In this document: positions 33,861-44,394 of the stretch, piece after piece | Numbering within the stretch: position 1 is the stretch's first letter | Layout of the letters: each line of letters begins with the position of its first letter | Assembly (NCBI RefSeq): GCF_000226095.1 | Contig: NC_016476.1 | Coordinates: 1,674,001-1,738,000, forward strand | Length of the DNA stretch: 64,000 nucleotides | Direction of reading: 5' to 3' | Origin: Thermothelomyces thermophilus ATCC 42464 | Taxonomy: Eukaryota; Ascomycota; Sordariomycetes; Sordariales; Chaetomiaceae | Notes under the pieces: model-generated | The model's input: only the letters and a program-made list of their open reading frames with translations | What the model was told of the DNA's origin: nothing | The model's database searches: none | Translations under genes and position numbers: made by a program

Positions 33861-34466
33861 CTTTTCTTGTTTTGCATTCAGGAGTCCGGCTTTGGGGACT
33901 TGATGTATCGAATTCCGGCATCTTCCGGGTCGAGGCTTGCAAGCATATGGACTAGTTGAGGCGACCTCGAGAGACGGACCAGCAGAACAAGTCAATCGGT
34001 GCTCGGGCATTGCGGGAGAAGGCAGAAATTGTTGCCTACGGCTGAGCGTTCCACTAGGACAATGTCGAGTCTGACTGAAAGGGGACAAAAGAACTGAATG
34101 CCCGGTATCAGCGAGGAGCCGCCCATGTTCAACGAGTCGACAGCGACTGACCTCTTCTTCATCGACTCTCCTTTGGGTGGTGGATGGTGCGGCAAGCTGA
34201 TATTTGTGGTGCTTCGCACCGCATGGACGCATTCGCGTGATCGCAAGTGCCATGCATTTTTTTTTTCCCACCCTGTCCTCAGTATAACACGGCAGAGCAC
34301 ATACCTAGAAACTCTGAAGCCGTCTTGGCGCCGTTAAGATCTCTCGTACAAACTCGCAAAACCCACCCGCAGGGAAGGGTTTGGCCATGCCGATCGGGCT
34401 ATCGTGCTCGCGCGGACGCCCTCCTGATTATTCCTACCCTCCCACAAAAAAATTCCCCCCCCTTCC
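32613..34466. other. Intergenic region upstream of GH115
   Basis: No gene was recognised. It contains the GH115 promoter, a TACTCCGTA copy at 33042-33050, GGGTAAA near 33101 (resembles the fungal xylanase-regulator core, a weak match), a GGCCATGAGGGCCATGAGGGCCATGATGG-like short repeat near 32860-32895, and a T59 tract. Small open frames show no protein-like features. Confidence 0.4.
33802..33860. repeat. T59 homopolymer tract
   Basis: About 59 uninterrupted T are flanked by CTTTTCTTG on the right. It is the longest homopolymer in the window and lies outside any gene. It could be the reverse-oriented poly(A) tail of a retroposed sequence, a slippage-grown tract, or an assembly artefact. No coding element precedes it. 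Confidence 0.85.
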
Positions 34467-35827
34467 TCAAGCAGCAGCAGCCTCCTCGACCCAGCGATAC
34501 CGCGGCAGCATGGCCATCTTCTCCTCGGGACTGACCTCCGTGTCCCCGTACACCATCCTCGTTCCCTTCTTCTTCTTCTCGCCGGCGCCCGCATCTTCCG
34601 TCTTCCCGGCCGCCGGCGCGGCGCCGGGCTTGATACCCGCCTCCGCCATCCTGATCATCTGGTCGATCTCATCACCGCCCGCACCGCTGCTCTGTCTCGC
34701 TGCGTTCGCCACCAGCTCGTCCACCGTCGACGGTGCAGCACCAGTGGCACCAGGTGCGCTGCCAGGAGCACCGGGGACGCCGGGGGCGGGGTAGCCTGCC
34801 GGCGCGCCGTTGTAGTAGTAAGGTGGCACTCCAGGCGGCGCTCCGGGTGGCGCTCCGGCAGACCCGCTGGGAGGCCGCGCGGGGAGGGGGAAGGGGGCTG
34901 TTGTCGTTGCGCCCGGTGGCGGAGAGGCGCCCGGCGGGAAGGCGGCGGCTGTCGGCGGGTACGTCTGGTTTGCGGGATAAGGGGCCACGACGGCGCCCCC
35001 CGGAGGGGCGGGGTAGGGGTAGCCTGGTTGTGGAGCAGGGAACGGGGAGGTCTGTTTGGAAGGCGAGGAGTGTGAGTACTGGGAACGGGTTTGAGTTGGG
35101 GGAGGTATTAGATAGGAGTCGAGACTTACGCCTTGGGCTGGGCTTGGGCCGTTGGCTGGCGCTGCCGTGGCGGGAACGCCGTTTGCGCCTGCGGCTTTCT
35201 GGGCGGCGAGCTTTGCCCGGTGCTCCGCTAGCCTCTTCTTGATCTCCTCCGGGGTCTCGTACTTGATCTTCTTGGTCGGCCCTTGCCCACCCGATGAGCC
35301 TCGCGGTGGGTTGCCGGTGGCAGCTTGCCTCTCGGCCTGGGCGGTGTAGAAGTTCTGGATGATGCGCTGATTGTGTTGCTGTATGATGTCCTCGGGAACG
35401 CCCTCCATGCCGAAGATCTCGACGTCAAGACCTTGCCGGTTGGGGAGCGCATTTTCGACGCAGTTGAGAGTTTCTTTATGGACCTGGTTCATGTGCACGG
35501 AGAGACCTGCGGGAGGCGCGGCTGTTAGCAATGGTCTTCACATGGGCGATTCTAGTGATATCCATGATCGAAGGGGGTTCGCAGTGTGACTCGGTGCAAT
35601 CGCATACCTCCGGCCGTGTTTAATCGCTTGCCGCATCGCTCGCACTTGAAGTGTTTCGCCTTCTGGTGGGAGATGAGAAGTTTCAAGTCCTCAAAGTCAC
35701 GCTCGCCTGCAAATGGAGTCAGCTCAGCGCGGCACTGAAGGTAGAACGCGACAGACTGACAGTAATAGCACCACGGGCGCGCGAGGAGCTCCTCAATATC
35801 GGGGTGGCCGCGTTTCTTTTTTCCCAT
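34467..35827 (-). CDS. BuGZ/ZNF207-type C2H2 zinc-finger protein
   Basis: The best model has four exons (35827-35761, 35706-35608, 35506-35130, 35051-34467), 375 aa. It begins [23 protein letters not shown] and has two closely spaced fingers: C20-x2-C23-x12-H36-x4-H41 and C44-x2-C47-x12-H60-x4-H65. [10 protein letters not shown] and [12 protein letters not shown] follow. This arrangement is that of BuGZ/ZNF207, a spindle-matrix and splicing-linked nuclear protein in animals; its fungal role is unclear. A long Pro/Ala/Gly/Tyr-rich low-complexity region fills the middle. The C-terminus ([23 protein letters not shown]) looks conserved. Introns 1 (54 nt) and 3 (78 nt, or 51 nt using an acceptor at 35079) are multiples of three without stops, so both retained and spliced forms stay in frame. 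Intron 2 (101 nt) must be removed. Confidence 0.88.
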
Positions 35828-37635
35828 TGTGATCGCTGGGAGGGATTAACTGGGATATCCGACTAGTACGATTGTCGTTGTCCCGATGTGTTGTCGGTCG
35901 GCAGCGAGATTGGCAGGTATTCCGGGCGACCTTGGACGAGCTTCCGTGATCGTGACGGTTGTCGAGCTTGCGCGCCAAGCGTTGCTCAAGGGTCCGCAAA
36001 AGCTCAGCCTCTTCTTCCAAAGCTGTTGTTCCTGCTAGGAAGGCAGCGCCACAGGACGCTAAGACTGTTATGGACTAGCGCCCACTGTGGACCTTTTATC
36101 GTTCGAGGAGAAACAGGCAGGCAATCGGTTAAACGCGTATGACACTATTGCAGTCCACTTACCTTGTGTTAGATGCACTCAATATATCACTATTCCATGG
36201 CCAACAGTATTCTGTGCATGCATTCTGTATGTATATTTTATAGAAGTCTTCTGATATAGAGCAACTGTGTCTAGTGTCGGCCGGCGTAACGTGAACGGTC
36301 GATATCCAATTAGGAACACGCTCAGCGTAGCATTTCCTAGTGGCAGAGTTGATGATCTTCCACAGCAGTCAGTTGTTGCTTTTTTGATGCACCAATAACT
36401 AGGTATTTTGTCAGGGATAAGTATCATGTTTTCAAATAAGCGGCGCAACTTGCTGTATGGAGCTGGAAGGGGTGAGACGCATTGCAAACTAGGTAAGTCT
36501 CGACCAATTTCAGGTTCGAGGGGAGTTCTGTTGCAATATGAAGGCTCTGATCAAACAGCAGATAGAGGAGAGTTTTCTAAATACTTAGACCTACGCAACT
36601 CAAACTGTTTGGCGTGGGGTTGGGAGGCTATGTGCAGCCATCTCCAAGGAATATCATGCGGTCCACTGGAGGCGGGAGCGTTAATTAAGTATGGATTTCA
36701 GTTGTCACAGTGTCCCCTTCGGACCACCGTCAGCTTTGCTTGTCAGATCAGAAGAATGGAAGGCACGCACTTCACAAGGAGCGGAAGGGACTCAGCGCTA
36801 CGAGGTCATTGGCTTTATTCGTCGAGGACCAAAGAACTGTCGACAAATTCAAAGTTTTGTCGCACCGAAAGAAATCAATATCTTTACCGAAGCCTAATTA
36901 ATTCTTACCTACTCTTCATTGCTCCTTGTCGAGGGCCTTATTCTTCTGAAATGAGGATATTGTAAGCAACGAGTAATTATGTCTGCAACCGCCCCAACCA
37001 CCGCTCACCTTCCAAAGCGCCATGCAGATCCCCGGCGGCGCGAAGGTGCCTCACATATCTTTGCCGGGAACTCAACATTGTCCAAATGACCAATGGAGAA
37101 ACAGTGGCCGGGCCGAGGCTGAGCGCTGTAACCCAAGAATCGTCAGCTATCGCGCGCTTAACAGAGCGTAAACGAGTGCCGATCAGCGGCTGTTTCGGAG
37201 TAGCATCGCTATCGATGCGCGCCAGTGACAATGCGCGAACAATCTAGGGGTTGTGGGTCTCCCGATACGCCCTCCACAACGCTCCGAGGGTCCGGGTCCG
37301 GAACACGGTTGCTCGGCGCCGCTTCGTTGTTTTGGAGACACTCGCCGTCGATGCCGACAGCGGTGAAACATTGGTGGAGAATCCTCAATGGCCCTGGCTG
37401 ATGCTTTCAACAAACCCGGGGAAGCCACCCCGGTTATGATACATGCGATGCGGTGATCTACGCTCCGTTGGACCATTGTTGGATTCAAGGCACGAGCTAA
37501 GTGTCCGAGCGCCGGGCTGGAGGTATATATCAGCGCGTAGACAGCCCGCCTCTCTCCCGGGCGTTCATGTACTCGTCGACAACGCCTCTCTGATCTCTCT
37601 ATATCGCCACGTGGAACAAACACCCCCATCCCACC
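35828..37635. other. Divergent intergenic region, partly A/T-richer
   Basis: This lies between the starts of the BuGZ-like gene (-) and GH62 (+). DNA at about 36150-36970 is visibly poorer in G/C than its surroundings. A short frame at 36691-36897 ends in a protein-like stretch (RYEVIGFIRRGPKNCRQ), but it has no supported start or partner exon. The GH62 promoter occupies the right end. Confidence 0.4.
37524..37530 (+). promoter_or_regulatory. TATA element of the GH62 gene
   Basis: TATATAT within AGGTATATATCAGC lies 106 bp before the GH62 ATG, a typical distance for a strongly regulated fungal secreted-enzyme gene. No convincing GGCTAA xylanase-regulator site was seen close by. Confidence 0.5.
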
Positions 37636-38601
37636 ATGAGGCCAACACGCCCCGGTATCGTGCTCCTCGCCACCGCGACCTCGGTTGCCGGACAGTCATG
37701 CGAGCTCCCCTCCTCGTACCGCTGGACATCAACCGGCGCGCTGGCACAGCCGAAAAGCCCGTGGGTGTCGCTCAAGGACTTCACCGTCGTCCCGTACGAC
37801 GGCCAGCACCTGGTCTACGCAACGACAAACGACGGGACCAACTGGGGCTCCATGGGCTTCAGCCTCTTCAGCGACTGGGATGCCATGGGCTCGGCGACGC
37901 AGACGGGCATGAGCTCCAGCGCGGTGGCGCCCACCCTGTTCTACTTCGAGCCCAAGAACGTTTGGATCCTCGCCCACCAGTGGGGCCCGACGGCCTTCTC
38001 GTACCGGACGTCCAACGATTCCACCAACCCCAACAGCTGGTCCCAGCCCCAGCCCCTCTTCACCGGCACCATCTCGGGCTCGAGCACCGGCCCCATCGAC
38101 CAGACCCTCATCGGCGACGACCAGAATATGTACCTCTTCTTCTGCGGCGACAACGGCAAGATCTACCGCGCCAGCATGCCCATCGGCAACTTCCCCGGAA
38201 ACTTTGGCAGCGAGTCGACCGTCGTCATGAGCGACAGCACCAACAACCTCTTCGAGGCCGTCCAGGTGTACAAGGTGAACGGGAGGCAGCAGTACCTCAT
38301 GCTCGTCGAGGCCATCGGCGCCCAGGGCCGCTACTTCCGCTCCTTCACGGCCACGAGGCTCGACGGCGAGTGGACGCCCAACGCGGTCAGCGAGGCTAGT
38401 CCCTTCGCCGGCAAGGCCAACTCGGGCGCCAGCTGGACCAACGACATCAGCCACGGCGAGCTCGTCCGCCTCAGCGCCGACCAGACCTTCCCCATCGACC
38501 CCTGCAACCTGCAGCTGCTCTACCAGGGCCGCGACCCCAGCTCGGGAGGCGATTACAACCGCCTGCCCTACCGCCCCGGCGTCCTTACCCTGCAGCGCTG
38601 A
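37636..38601 (+). CDS. GH62 alpha-L-arabinofuranosidase, secreted
   Basis: This is a single exon of 321 aa. A signal peptide ([19 protein letters not shown]) is followed by a complete five-bladed-propeller GH62 domain with no carbohydrate-binding module or linker. GH62 enzymes remove arabinose from the O-2 or O-3 of xylose in arabinoxylan. The expected acidic triad is present: Asp48 in PWVSLKDFT, Asp155 in GPIDQTLIG and Glu207 in NNLFEAVQ. Its spacing (107 and 52) is as I recall for characterised members. Other family marks are [41 protein letters not shown] and [13 protein letters not shown]. It runs divergently from the BuGZ-like gene and lies 5 kb from GH115; a shared response to xylan is likely but inferred. 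Confidence 0.96.
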   Translation: MRPTRPGIVLLATATSVAGQSCELPSSYRWTSTGALAQPKSPWVSLKDFTVVPYDGQHLVYATTNDGTNWGSMGFSLFSDWDAMGSATQTGMSSSAVAPTLFYFEPKNVWILAHQWGPTAFSYRTSNDSTNPNSWSQPQPLFTGTISGSSTGPIDQTLIGDDQNMYLFFCGDNGKIYRASMPIGNFPGNFGSESTVVMSDSTNNLFEAVQVYKVNGRQQYLMLVEAIGAQGRYFRSFTATRLDGEWTPNAVSEASPFAGKANSGASWTNDISHGELVRLSADQTFPIDPCNLQLLYQGRDPSSGGDYNRLPYRPGVLTLQR

Positions 38602-39621
38602 TCTGATAGGCTCTCTTTTCGTACTTTCATCCCCAGGTGCGTCAAATGGGGTAGCTGGTCGATGGGGCGGGTCAGAGAAACCCTGGGCACGCGGGGAAGT
38701 TCAAATCGAGATGCTTTGTTCTATACCTCACTTTTTTGCGGTTAGCAGCCCTAGTCTGTCGAGGGATGTCAGAGCAATTTCTCTAACAATTTCGACTCAC
38801 TAAGGGTACAACGTTCATCTGCAATCGCTGCAACTAAGAGAAAACGTCAAAGTTGGTAGCCACGGAAGATGGGAATTGGGAGAATCTTATGGTGGCATGC
38901 GTTGGGGGTAGCTGGTCGGCGAGGCTGCAGATTCGACGGCTTTGATTGGGTGAACAGCCTGGTGTTGGATGTTCCAGTTCAAAGAGGATCGCATTTGTTG
39001 TTGTGTTGTTGGGGTACACAGAGAAACTTTCAGTCCCCTACGTTGTTGCATGTCGCTGGCCAGATCCGGAATTCAACCAAAACCGGTTCATAGAAGGATG
39101 GTTCACAGCTGGATGTCAAGACTCGACAATTCGCGTTGCTTTTCGGCATTCCTCCTCGAAGCTACCACAACGTGCTTGCCTGGTATTCGCAACAGAGCAT
39201 GATGCCCCAGCACACCAGTGTTGCGGCGCCCGGGTCAGATATACTCGGGATAATTTCTCATTCATGGCACAACGGTCGACTCGCCATGGCTCCCGACGCG
39301 TGAGTAGAAGGCTCAACTGCCATAATTAATGCCATGCTGATTGTGCCTGACAGAAGCATCTCGGTCCTGCCGTCACTCCCCGAAATGTCCATGACGACGC
39401 CCGCTCTCCCACTTCACCACCACCGTCTACGCCTCCCTCCGGCGCCTCTCCAAATTCACAATGATATCCATTGGCCCAGCCCAGCGTCTCGCTTCTCCAC
39501 CCGCAAGTCCCGCCTCTTCTGCTCGATCTCGGGGCCCTCCGACACCAGCGACGTCAGCACATTCGCCGCGGCGCCGTTCGTCAGGCCCGGCCGCCTGTAC
39601 AGGTAAGGCCAATATCTTGTC
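38602..39621. other. Convergent region between GH62 and the DUF7924-type gene
   Basis: No complete gene was seen. A plus-strand stretch at about 39380-39605 reads as protein in short pieces (STRKSRLFCSISGPSDTSDVS) and ends at a GTAAGG donor-like site directly before the convergent gene. It may be a fragment of a lost gene, but no start or downstream exon supports it. Confidence 0.35.
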
Positions 39622-41299
39622 TCATCGCTTCCTCTTCTTTCCACCCTCCGGCACTGTGAATGAGGTGTCCGGAGTGACACCCTGCTGCGCAGCGTGCTCT
39701 GAAGCGGAGCCGGCCTCCGACATCAAGTTCCCTAAATCCTGGGAAAGTCCGGTTGCCCCAGAGAGCGGTGGGACAAAGTCCAAATCCGACGGCAACTGAT
39801 CGATGGCGGAGCAGATGTTTTCGAAATGCTTGGGCATCCATACGTCGTAGACATTCCTCGTAAATCGATATGCCGTCCATTTGTCCTTTCCGTCAAGCGC
39901 GGTAAAATCGAAGGTATGGATCGGGTGCCGGTAATACTTAGTATCTTTCCTAGTTATTACCGGGTAGTGCCCATAGATCCGTACAGACCGGTGGTCGTGG
40001 GAGACAGAGAATGCAAGGATCTTCCGGTTAACCTCATTCTCACGGTTTACAGCGCGAAAGAGCTCGACGACGGCCCGCACCGCAAGCGTCATGCTGTGAG
40101 CATTCTGGCGATCTGCGATATCGAGCGCTGTTACCTCGCAGGTCAGGAATGGGAAGTATATATAGTACGTGGCCATAAAGAAGGACTGGTCCCCGGTGAT
40201 AAAGTCGCCAATAAATGGCGATAGTTTGGCAAGCTGGTCTTCGGTAAATGCATCTCGCCTGAACCCAACAGAGTAGTCAGGCTGGGGACGGGGGGTTGTG
40301 ATAGGGATCGAGTTATTCCATCCTTCGTTGACGCTCTCTGTCAGGATATTAAGGTGCTTTGCACCAAATGTAGCAAGACTTTCGGCTGAAGGGACAATAA
40401 GCCGACTAATATCTCGAATCACCCGCGACTCGTTTCTATTATGTATCTTCTGGCACGTTGTTTCGAAGATGTCATCTCGGAAGAGTGTATCGCTCGGAAC
40501 CGGCTGGGGCTTCTCGAGCAGAGACCGACAAAGATCTTTGCTAGCGCTGGATAATCCTAAAGGATCTTTGGCCATATAGCTGTTGCCTTTGAGCTCGAGC
40601 AGGGTCTCATAACGCTGGTCCCGATATGGCGCGCTCTTCTCCTCCCTCGGCTTCTGGTCACTGGGCGTGCTTGACAAAGTAAGATTCGATCGCTCCCAGG
40701 ATAGATTGGACGAGGATTTCTTCCGCGCAAGTAGACGGTCCATAGTGGAATCCATCTTTGGGGGCTCTTCTGGCTAGTGCTGTTCCTCTGGCCAGTGCTG
40801 CTCCTCTGGTCAGTACCCTTCCTTTACCCAGTAAGCAACCGGGTCAATGCGTCCAGGGGCGCCGTTATCAATCGCTGTCTCGCCAACTGTATCTCCAGCA
40901 GGGCGTGTAGAGGATATCCGTTGTCGCTCCGGTCTATGGCGTTCTCGGGCCGCACCGGGCTCGACTGCGTCTTCGATCGGTTGCTTGCGCTTGCGACCTC
41001 TGCTCTATAGCGCCGACGGATCCTGTTAACTCTACTTAGCTTGTAAGCCACTATAATGTAAAAGATAAAAGGTATACCTGTCGAGACGACGTCTCCTTGA
41101 TCGTAGACGGCCGTATACGAGTCGGCTCGGCAGGCTTGTGCGTGCCTTCGCGGGACTGGATGCCCTGGGGTCGTGTTCCTGCAACTGACTGTTAGCGGAA
41201 GGCGTCGTTCGGCGCTGCGACAATATGAGCACCTTGGCCCTTTGATGCCAGTGATGGGAGCCCTTTCGAGACTGCCGTTTGGGCTCGAGTGCGGACCAT
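39622..41299 (-). CDS. DUF7924-type fungal protein (possible PD-(D/E)xK-like fold), disturbed
   Basis: Exons 41299-41233, 41178-41078, 41004-40828 and 40773-39622 give about 498 aa. The order matches a fungus-specific family I recall as DUF7924: MVRTRAQT start, PQGIQSREGT, a basic stretch, IDPVAYW, LLARKKSS, TPSDQKPREEKSAPYRDQRYETLL, SLFRDD-like TLFRDDIF, IVPSAESLATFGA, SVNEGWNNSIP, PQPDYSVGFRRDAF, FMATYYIYFPFLTCEV, DIADRQNAHSMTLAVRAVVELFR, SVSHDHRSVRIYGHYPVI, YYRHPIHTFDF and KWTAYRFTRNVYDVWMP. The function is unknown. The PDYSVGF...CEV arrangement recalls a PD-(D/E)xK nuclease core, but the lysine-bearing segment that normally follows CEV appears absent. Between exons 3 and 4 an 18-bp tandem repeat contains two in-frame stops. 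A 54-nt GT-AG interval (40774-40827) would remove both and keep frame. Whether the gene is active is open. Confidence 0.7.
40759..40812 (-). repeat. Three 18-bp tandem units inside the DUF7924-type gene
   Basis: Three units read TGACCAGAGGAGCAGCAC, TGGCCAGAGGAACAGCAC and TAGCCAGAAGAGCCCCCA on the coding strand. The middle unit encodes WPEEQH; the outer two begin with stops TGA and TAG, each one G-to-A change from TGG. The repeat overlaps a possible 54-nt intron. Confidence 0.85.
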
Positions 41300-41639
41300 G
41301 GCGATGAGGGCAGAGGGAGGACGACGTTTCGGTCTCGAGATGCTGTGACGTATGGAAAATGGCTGGCTACCGAGCGTGCAGCATGAGACCCCGCCAGCCG
41401 CAGCGCCCAGCCAATCATTATGCGCCTCGACGACAGCGCCGCATAACCGCAACTCCATCAATCAATGAGGGACGGGATCAGGCACGAAGCGCCAACGCGA
41501 GAGCGGGGTTGCAATGCGGCGTCAATGAGAGTTGCAGGACCTTTGGCACTTCGGGAACTGAAGGTGTCACTATCTAAACTAGCGTAAGAATTTTCCTTCT
41601 CTTCTGGACTCACCCCAGCTCGTATCTCCAAAGGGCTGC

Positions 41640-43134
41640 CTACGTATGCCTGCGTATGCAAAGCTGCCTGGCCGCACCGCATCAGCTGCTTGCCCAACCC
41701 GCTCCAGCGGCTCGCACGAGCGGAGGGGTTCAAACACGACCATGTTTTCGACTGGAGGGAGAAGATGTTCAACGAGATGCAGAGCGAAGTCAATCCCACA
41801 ATACCTTTGACAAAGAGGCCGTAGAGACGAGCTCCAAAGACAAGGATGTTGGGGAAAGAGAGGTTTACGACGAGGTGGATGGGACAGCACAACTGCCGTG
41901 CAACTAAGGGATCATCGATGAAACAGACCTCAACTCCTAGAATGTGCACCTGTGCGGACTATCGAAGCCTCCCAACATTTTGCGATGATAGCAGAATGGA
42001 TAATCAGGCCAGGTCCGCCAGTTGATGCACGGTGTCTCTAAGAGTCACACAGAGCTTGCTTGGCAGGTACGTGGGGAAAATGTTGAAGGATTCAGGAGAA
42101 TAAAGCTGGGAATCCGGCCTACGGGACCGGCCGAGGGGATTGCACGTGAATTGGTTGATCTTCTTCCCTGGACACTTTGCCCTTGCATTGACGCCGTTCA
42201 CGGTCCAGTTTCAGCATTCGAGGTGGCGCACGGGATAAGTGTTGTTAGATGGAGCAGCGCATTTGGCAGCCCCTCTTTCGGCGAGAACGATCCCGCAACA
42301 AACACAGCTTTTTCCCATGGTGTCAGAAGATTCCTCGCTAGATGTTGGGAAGAAGACCCTTCTCGAAAAGGGCTTCGTTCATTGGGAAGACCCGGGGCTT
42401 GGGGAAAACATCTCGATGATGGCGCAAAAAGGTTCTGCTTTCTGGACGCTGGACGGTCTCGATTTCTGCATGCAAAACGTTCTTTACGAGGCGGTGAGTA
42501 GAGAGAGGGGTTTGCAGCACCTAGCTAATGCTCGTCAGCGCATTCGACCTATTGTTAAATCCTTGTTTGGGAAAAGGTGCTGATGGAAGATGGTTCCAAT
42601 TGATGGAAGAGGGTTGTGGTATTCAAAATAGTTCAAAAGTGCGATGTCTTCTTCCTACGTTTGCTGGCCCTGTGGCTCTGGTATAAGTAGAGGATGGGAA
42701 CAAAGAACCCTCCGTTTGCCAGGATCCACAGGGCTTATCTTATCTAACCTTACGTCATGGACGCGTCCGTAGACAACGGACTGCATCAGGTGCATTCTTA
42801 TACACTTTCTCAGATACATAACACGCCCAGATATCGCCATATGCTTTAGAGATCCAAAAATTCGTCACCACCGTTTCATGGTTCAGCTGCTGGGTAAAGG
42901 ATCTGAGGCGAAGTACTACGGCGGTTCGCACCTCGTCGACTTGCCTGTTGAGAAGACGGGATATAACTTCTATTCAACACCTCGGCCTGCGCTTGATCAA
43001 GCAGGACTGGTGGGCGATGATATCAAATTCAAGGCTGGTGGCGGCGTGTAAGTCGCCTCTCTGTATTGGGAGACGTGCTGTCTGACATTTACAGAGTGAT
43101 ATTCGACGCCCTACTCAGGCTCGAAATTAAGTAA
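41640..43134 (+). pseudogene. Decayed or poorly resolved gene of unknown fungal family
   Basis: Protein-like segments line up on the plus strand but fall in different frames. They are PHRISCLPNPLQRLARAEGF and the following DHVFDWREKMFNEMQSEVNP (about 41670-41835), LLEKGFVHWEDPGLGENISM and FWTLDGLDFCMQNVLYEA (42317-42493), FDLLLNPCLGKGADGRWFQL and LLPTFAGPVAL (about 42540-42680), then FRDPKIRHHRFMVQLLGKGS, YYGGSHLVDLPVEKTGYNFY and KFKAGGGV (42773-43047), and a last exon VIFDALLRLEIK ending at 43134. Three junctions look like real introns (GTATAAG donor at 42681 with TAG acceptor at 42772; GTAAGT donor at 43048 with CAG acceptor at 43094; GTGAGT donor at 42494). Frame breaks between the other segments suggest a decaying gene rather than intact coding. 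No family name comes to mind. It is adjacent to the disturbed DUF7924-type gene. Confidence 0.5.
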
Positions 43135-43389
43135 GGATTTGCAATCATGAGTGAAAATGCTCTAAACTGTTATCATTATTTCGTATCGCTTGGAGTTTCT
43201 GAGTGATGCTGATGGACGAGGTTTCTGTGATTAATTAAACCATGAGAACGAAGAGCAACTGTCTTGTTTTCTATTTACCATTGTCGAGTAGGTACACGCC
43301 ATGCTTCCGCGTGCCCAAGTGGTAGGTCTCTATCTCGAGGTTGTTTTTCACACATTCCAGACATTCATGCCCACTATTAGACGATGAGA

Positions 43390-44394
43390 TCAGTCCGACT
43401 CTTCCGACTTCTCCGGCTTCCCGGTGCATCCCACCCCCGGCGCGGCAATGTCATATGCATACACATCAATGGCAAAATACTGTAGCGTGTTGCTGTCGAT
43501 CGCAGACCGGGCCGGGTCCGTCGCGGCCAGCTCCAGCACGCCCTCATAGTCCTCGGCGTAGTGCTCGACAACCCCCTCGCTGATCCTCGGCACGTGCAGC
43601 ACCCGGTGCAGCAGGTCGGTCGCCCAGAAGGTGTTGAGCGGCGACCCGGCGACGGTGTATCCCAGCCCGCACACCGAGTCCAGCCAGCGCCTCTTCGAAA
43701 ACGATAACGGGCAGATGACGGTCTCCTGGGTGGCGTTTTCGCCGCGCCAGTGACCCGCCCAGCCTGGGTTTCGCGTAAATACGTGCGTCAGTCATCTTTC
43801 TCTACTTTCTGTTTTGTCGGTCCTGGAAGGAAACAGAAAGGGAGAGGGAAAGAGGGAAGAGAAAGAAACGGAAAGACAACAAAGAAAAACAAGAAAAATA
43901 TAAAACACACCATCCTGCGTCTCACAGTTGCGATCCGGGTCGTCACAGCGGAACGTCATCCCCCCCTTATCCGCCGCCACCACGCGGCTATACCAGCCCA
44001 GCGGCGCGGCAGTCGACGCCAACAACACCTCCGCGTGGTCCGAGCCGGGCGTGGTGTCGTTGCTGACGCCGAAGTACTTCTGCACAAAGGGCGAGTCGAC
44101 GCCCCAGCGCAGGATGTGGTCGCGCGCGTGCGCCGCCAGCGCCACCGTCTCGTCCAGAGCGCGCTCGAGCTGCCGCCGCAGGGTGCTGTTGCACGATGGG
44201 TGGATCGGGTAGGAGGGGACGGCGCCGGCGGTGAAGTCGTAGGGGGTGGGGGTCGCGGTAGAGGAGGAGGAGGAGGAGGAGGTAGTGCAAGTGGAGGAGC
44301 TGATACTGGTCGTCTGATCTTGCGCGGCCGAGGCAGGGAGGGCCTGTATGCCCGTGCCGAACAGGAAGAGAGCAGAGAGAAGTTGAAGCTGCAT
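43390..44394 (-). CDS. Asp f 2 / Pra1-like secreted zinc-binding protein
   Basis: Two exons (44394-43911, 43763-43390) join through a 147-nt T-rich intron with a CTGAC branch, giving 285 aa. A signal peptide (MQLQLLSALFLFGTGIQA) and a Ser/Thr-rich spacer precede the conserved domain: CNSTLRRQLERALDETVALA, FVQKYFG, VVAADKGGMTFRCDDPDRNC, then after the splice GHWRGENATQETVICPLSF, GYTVAGSPLNTFWATDLLHR, VLHVPRISEGVVEHYAEDY and DSNTLQYFAIDVYAYDIA. These match the Asp f 2/Pra1 family, metallopeptidase-derived secreted proteins that act as zinc scavengers (zincophores) and antigens in Aspergillus and Candida. The HRVLH segment takes the place of the HExxH zinc motif, so peptidase activity is doubtful. 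In Aspergillus the gene is paired with a zinc transporter; here no transporter lies within 1.8 kb upstream. A TTTAAATAAATACTC stretch about 100 bp before the ATG may be a TATA-like element. Confidence 0.88.

Noticed and set aside
36691-36897. Small frame ending in RYEVIGFIRRGPKNCRQ in an A/T-richer patch
   Set aside because: Protein-like over a short stretch only, with no supported start, upstream exon or motif. A fragment of a lost gene is possible but unproven.
39334-39606. Plus-strand frame ending at a GTAAGG donor-like site
   Set aside because: No downstream exon exists because the convergent DUF7924-type gene begins there, and the frame has no recognisable domain.
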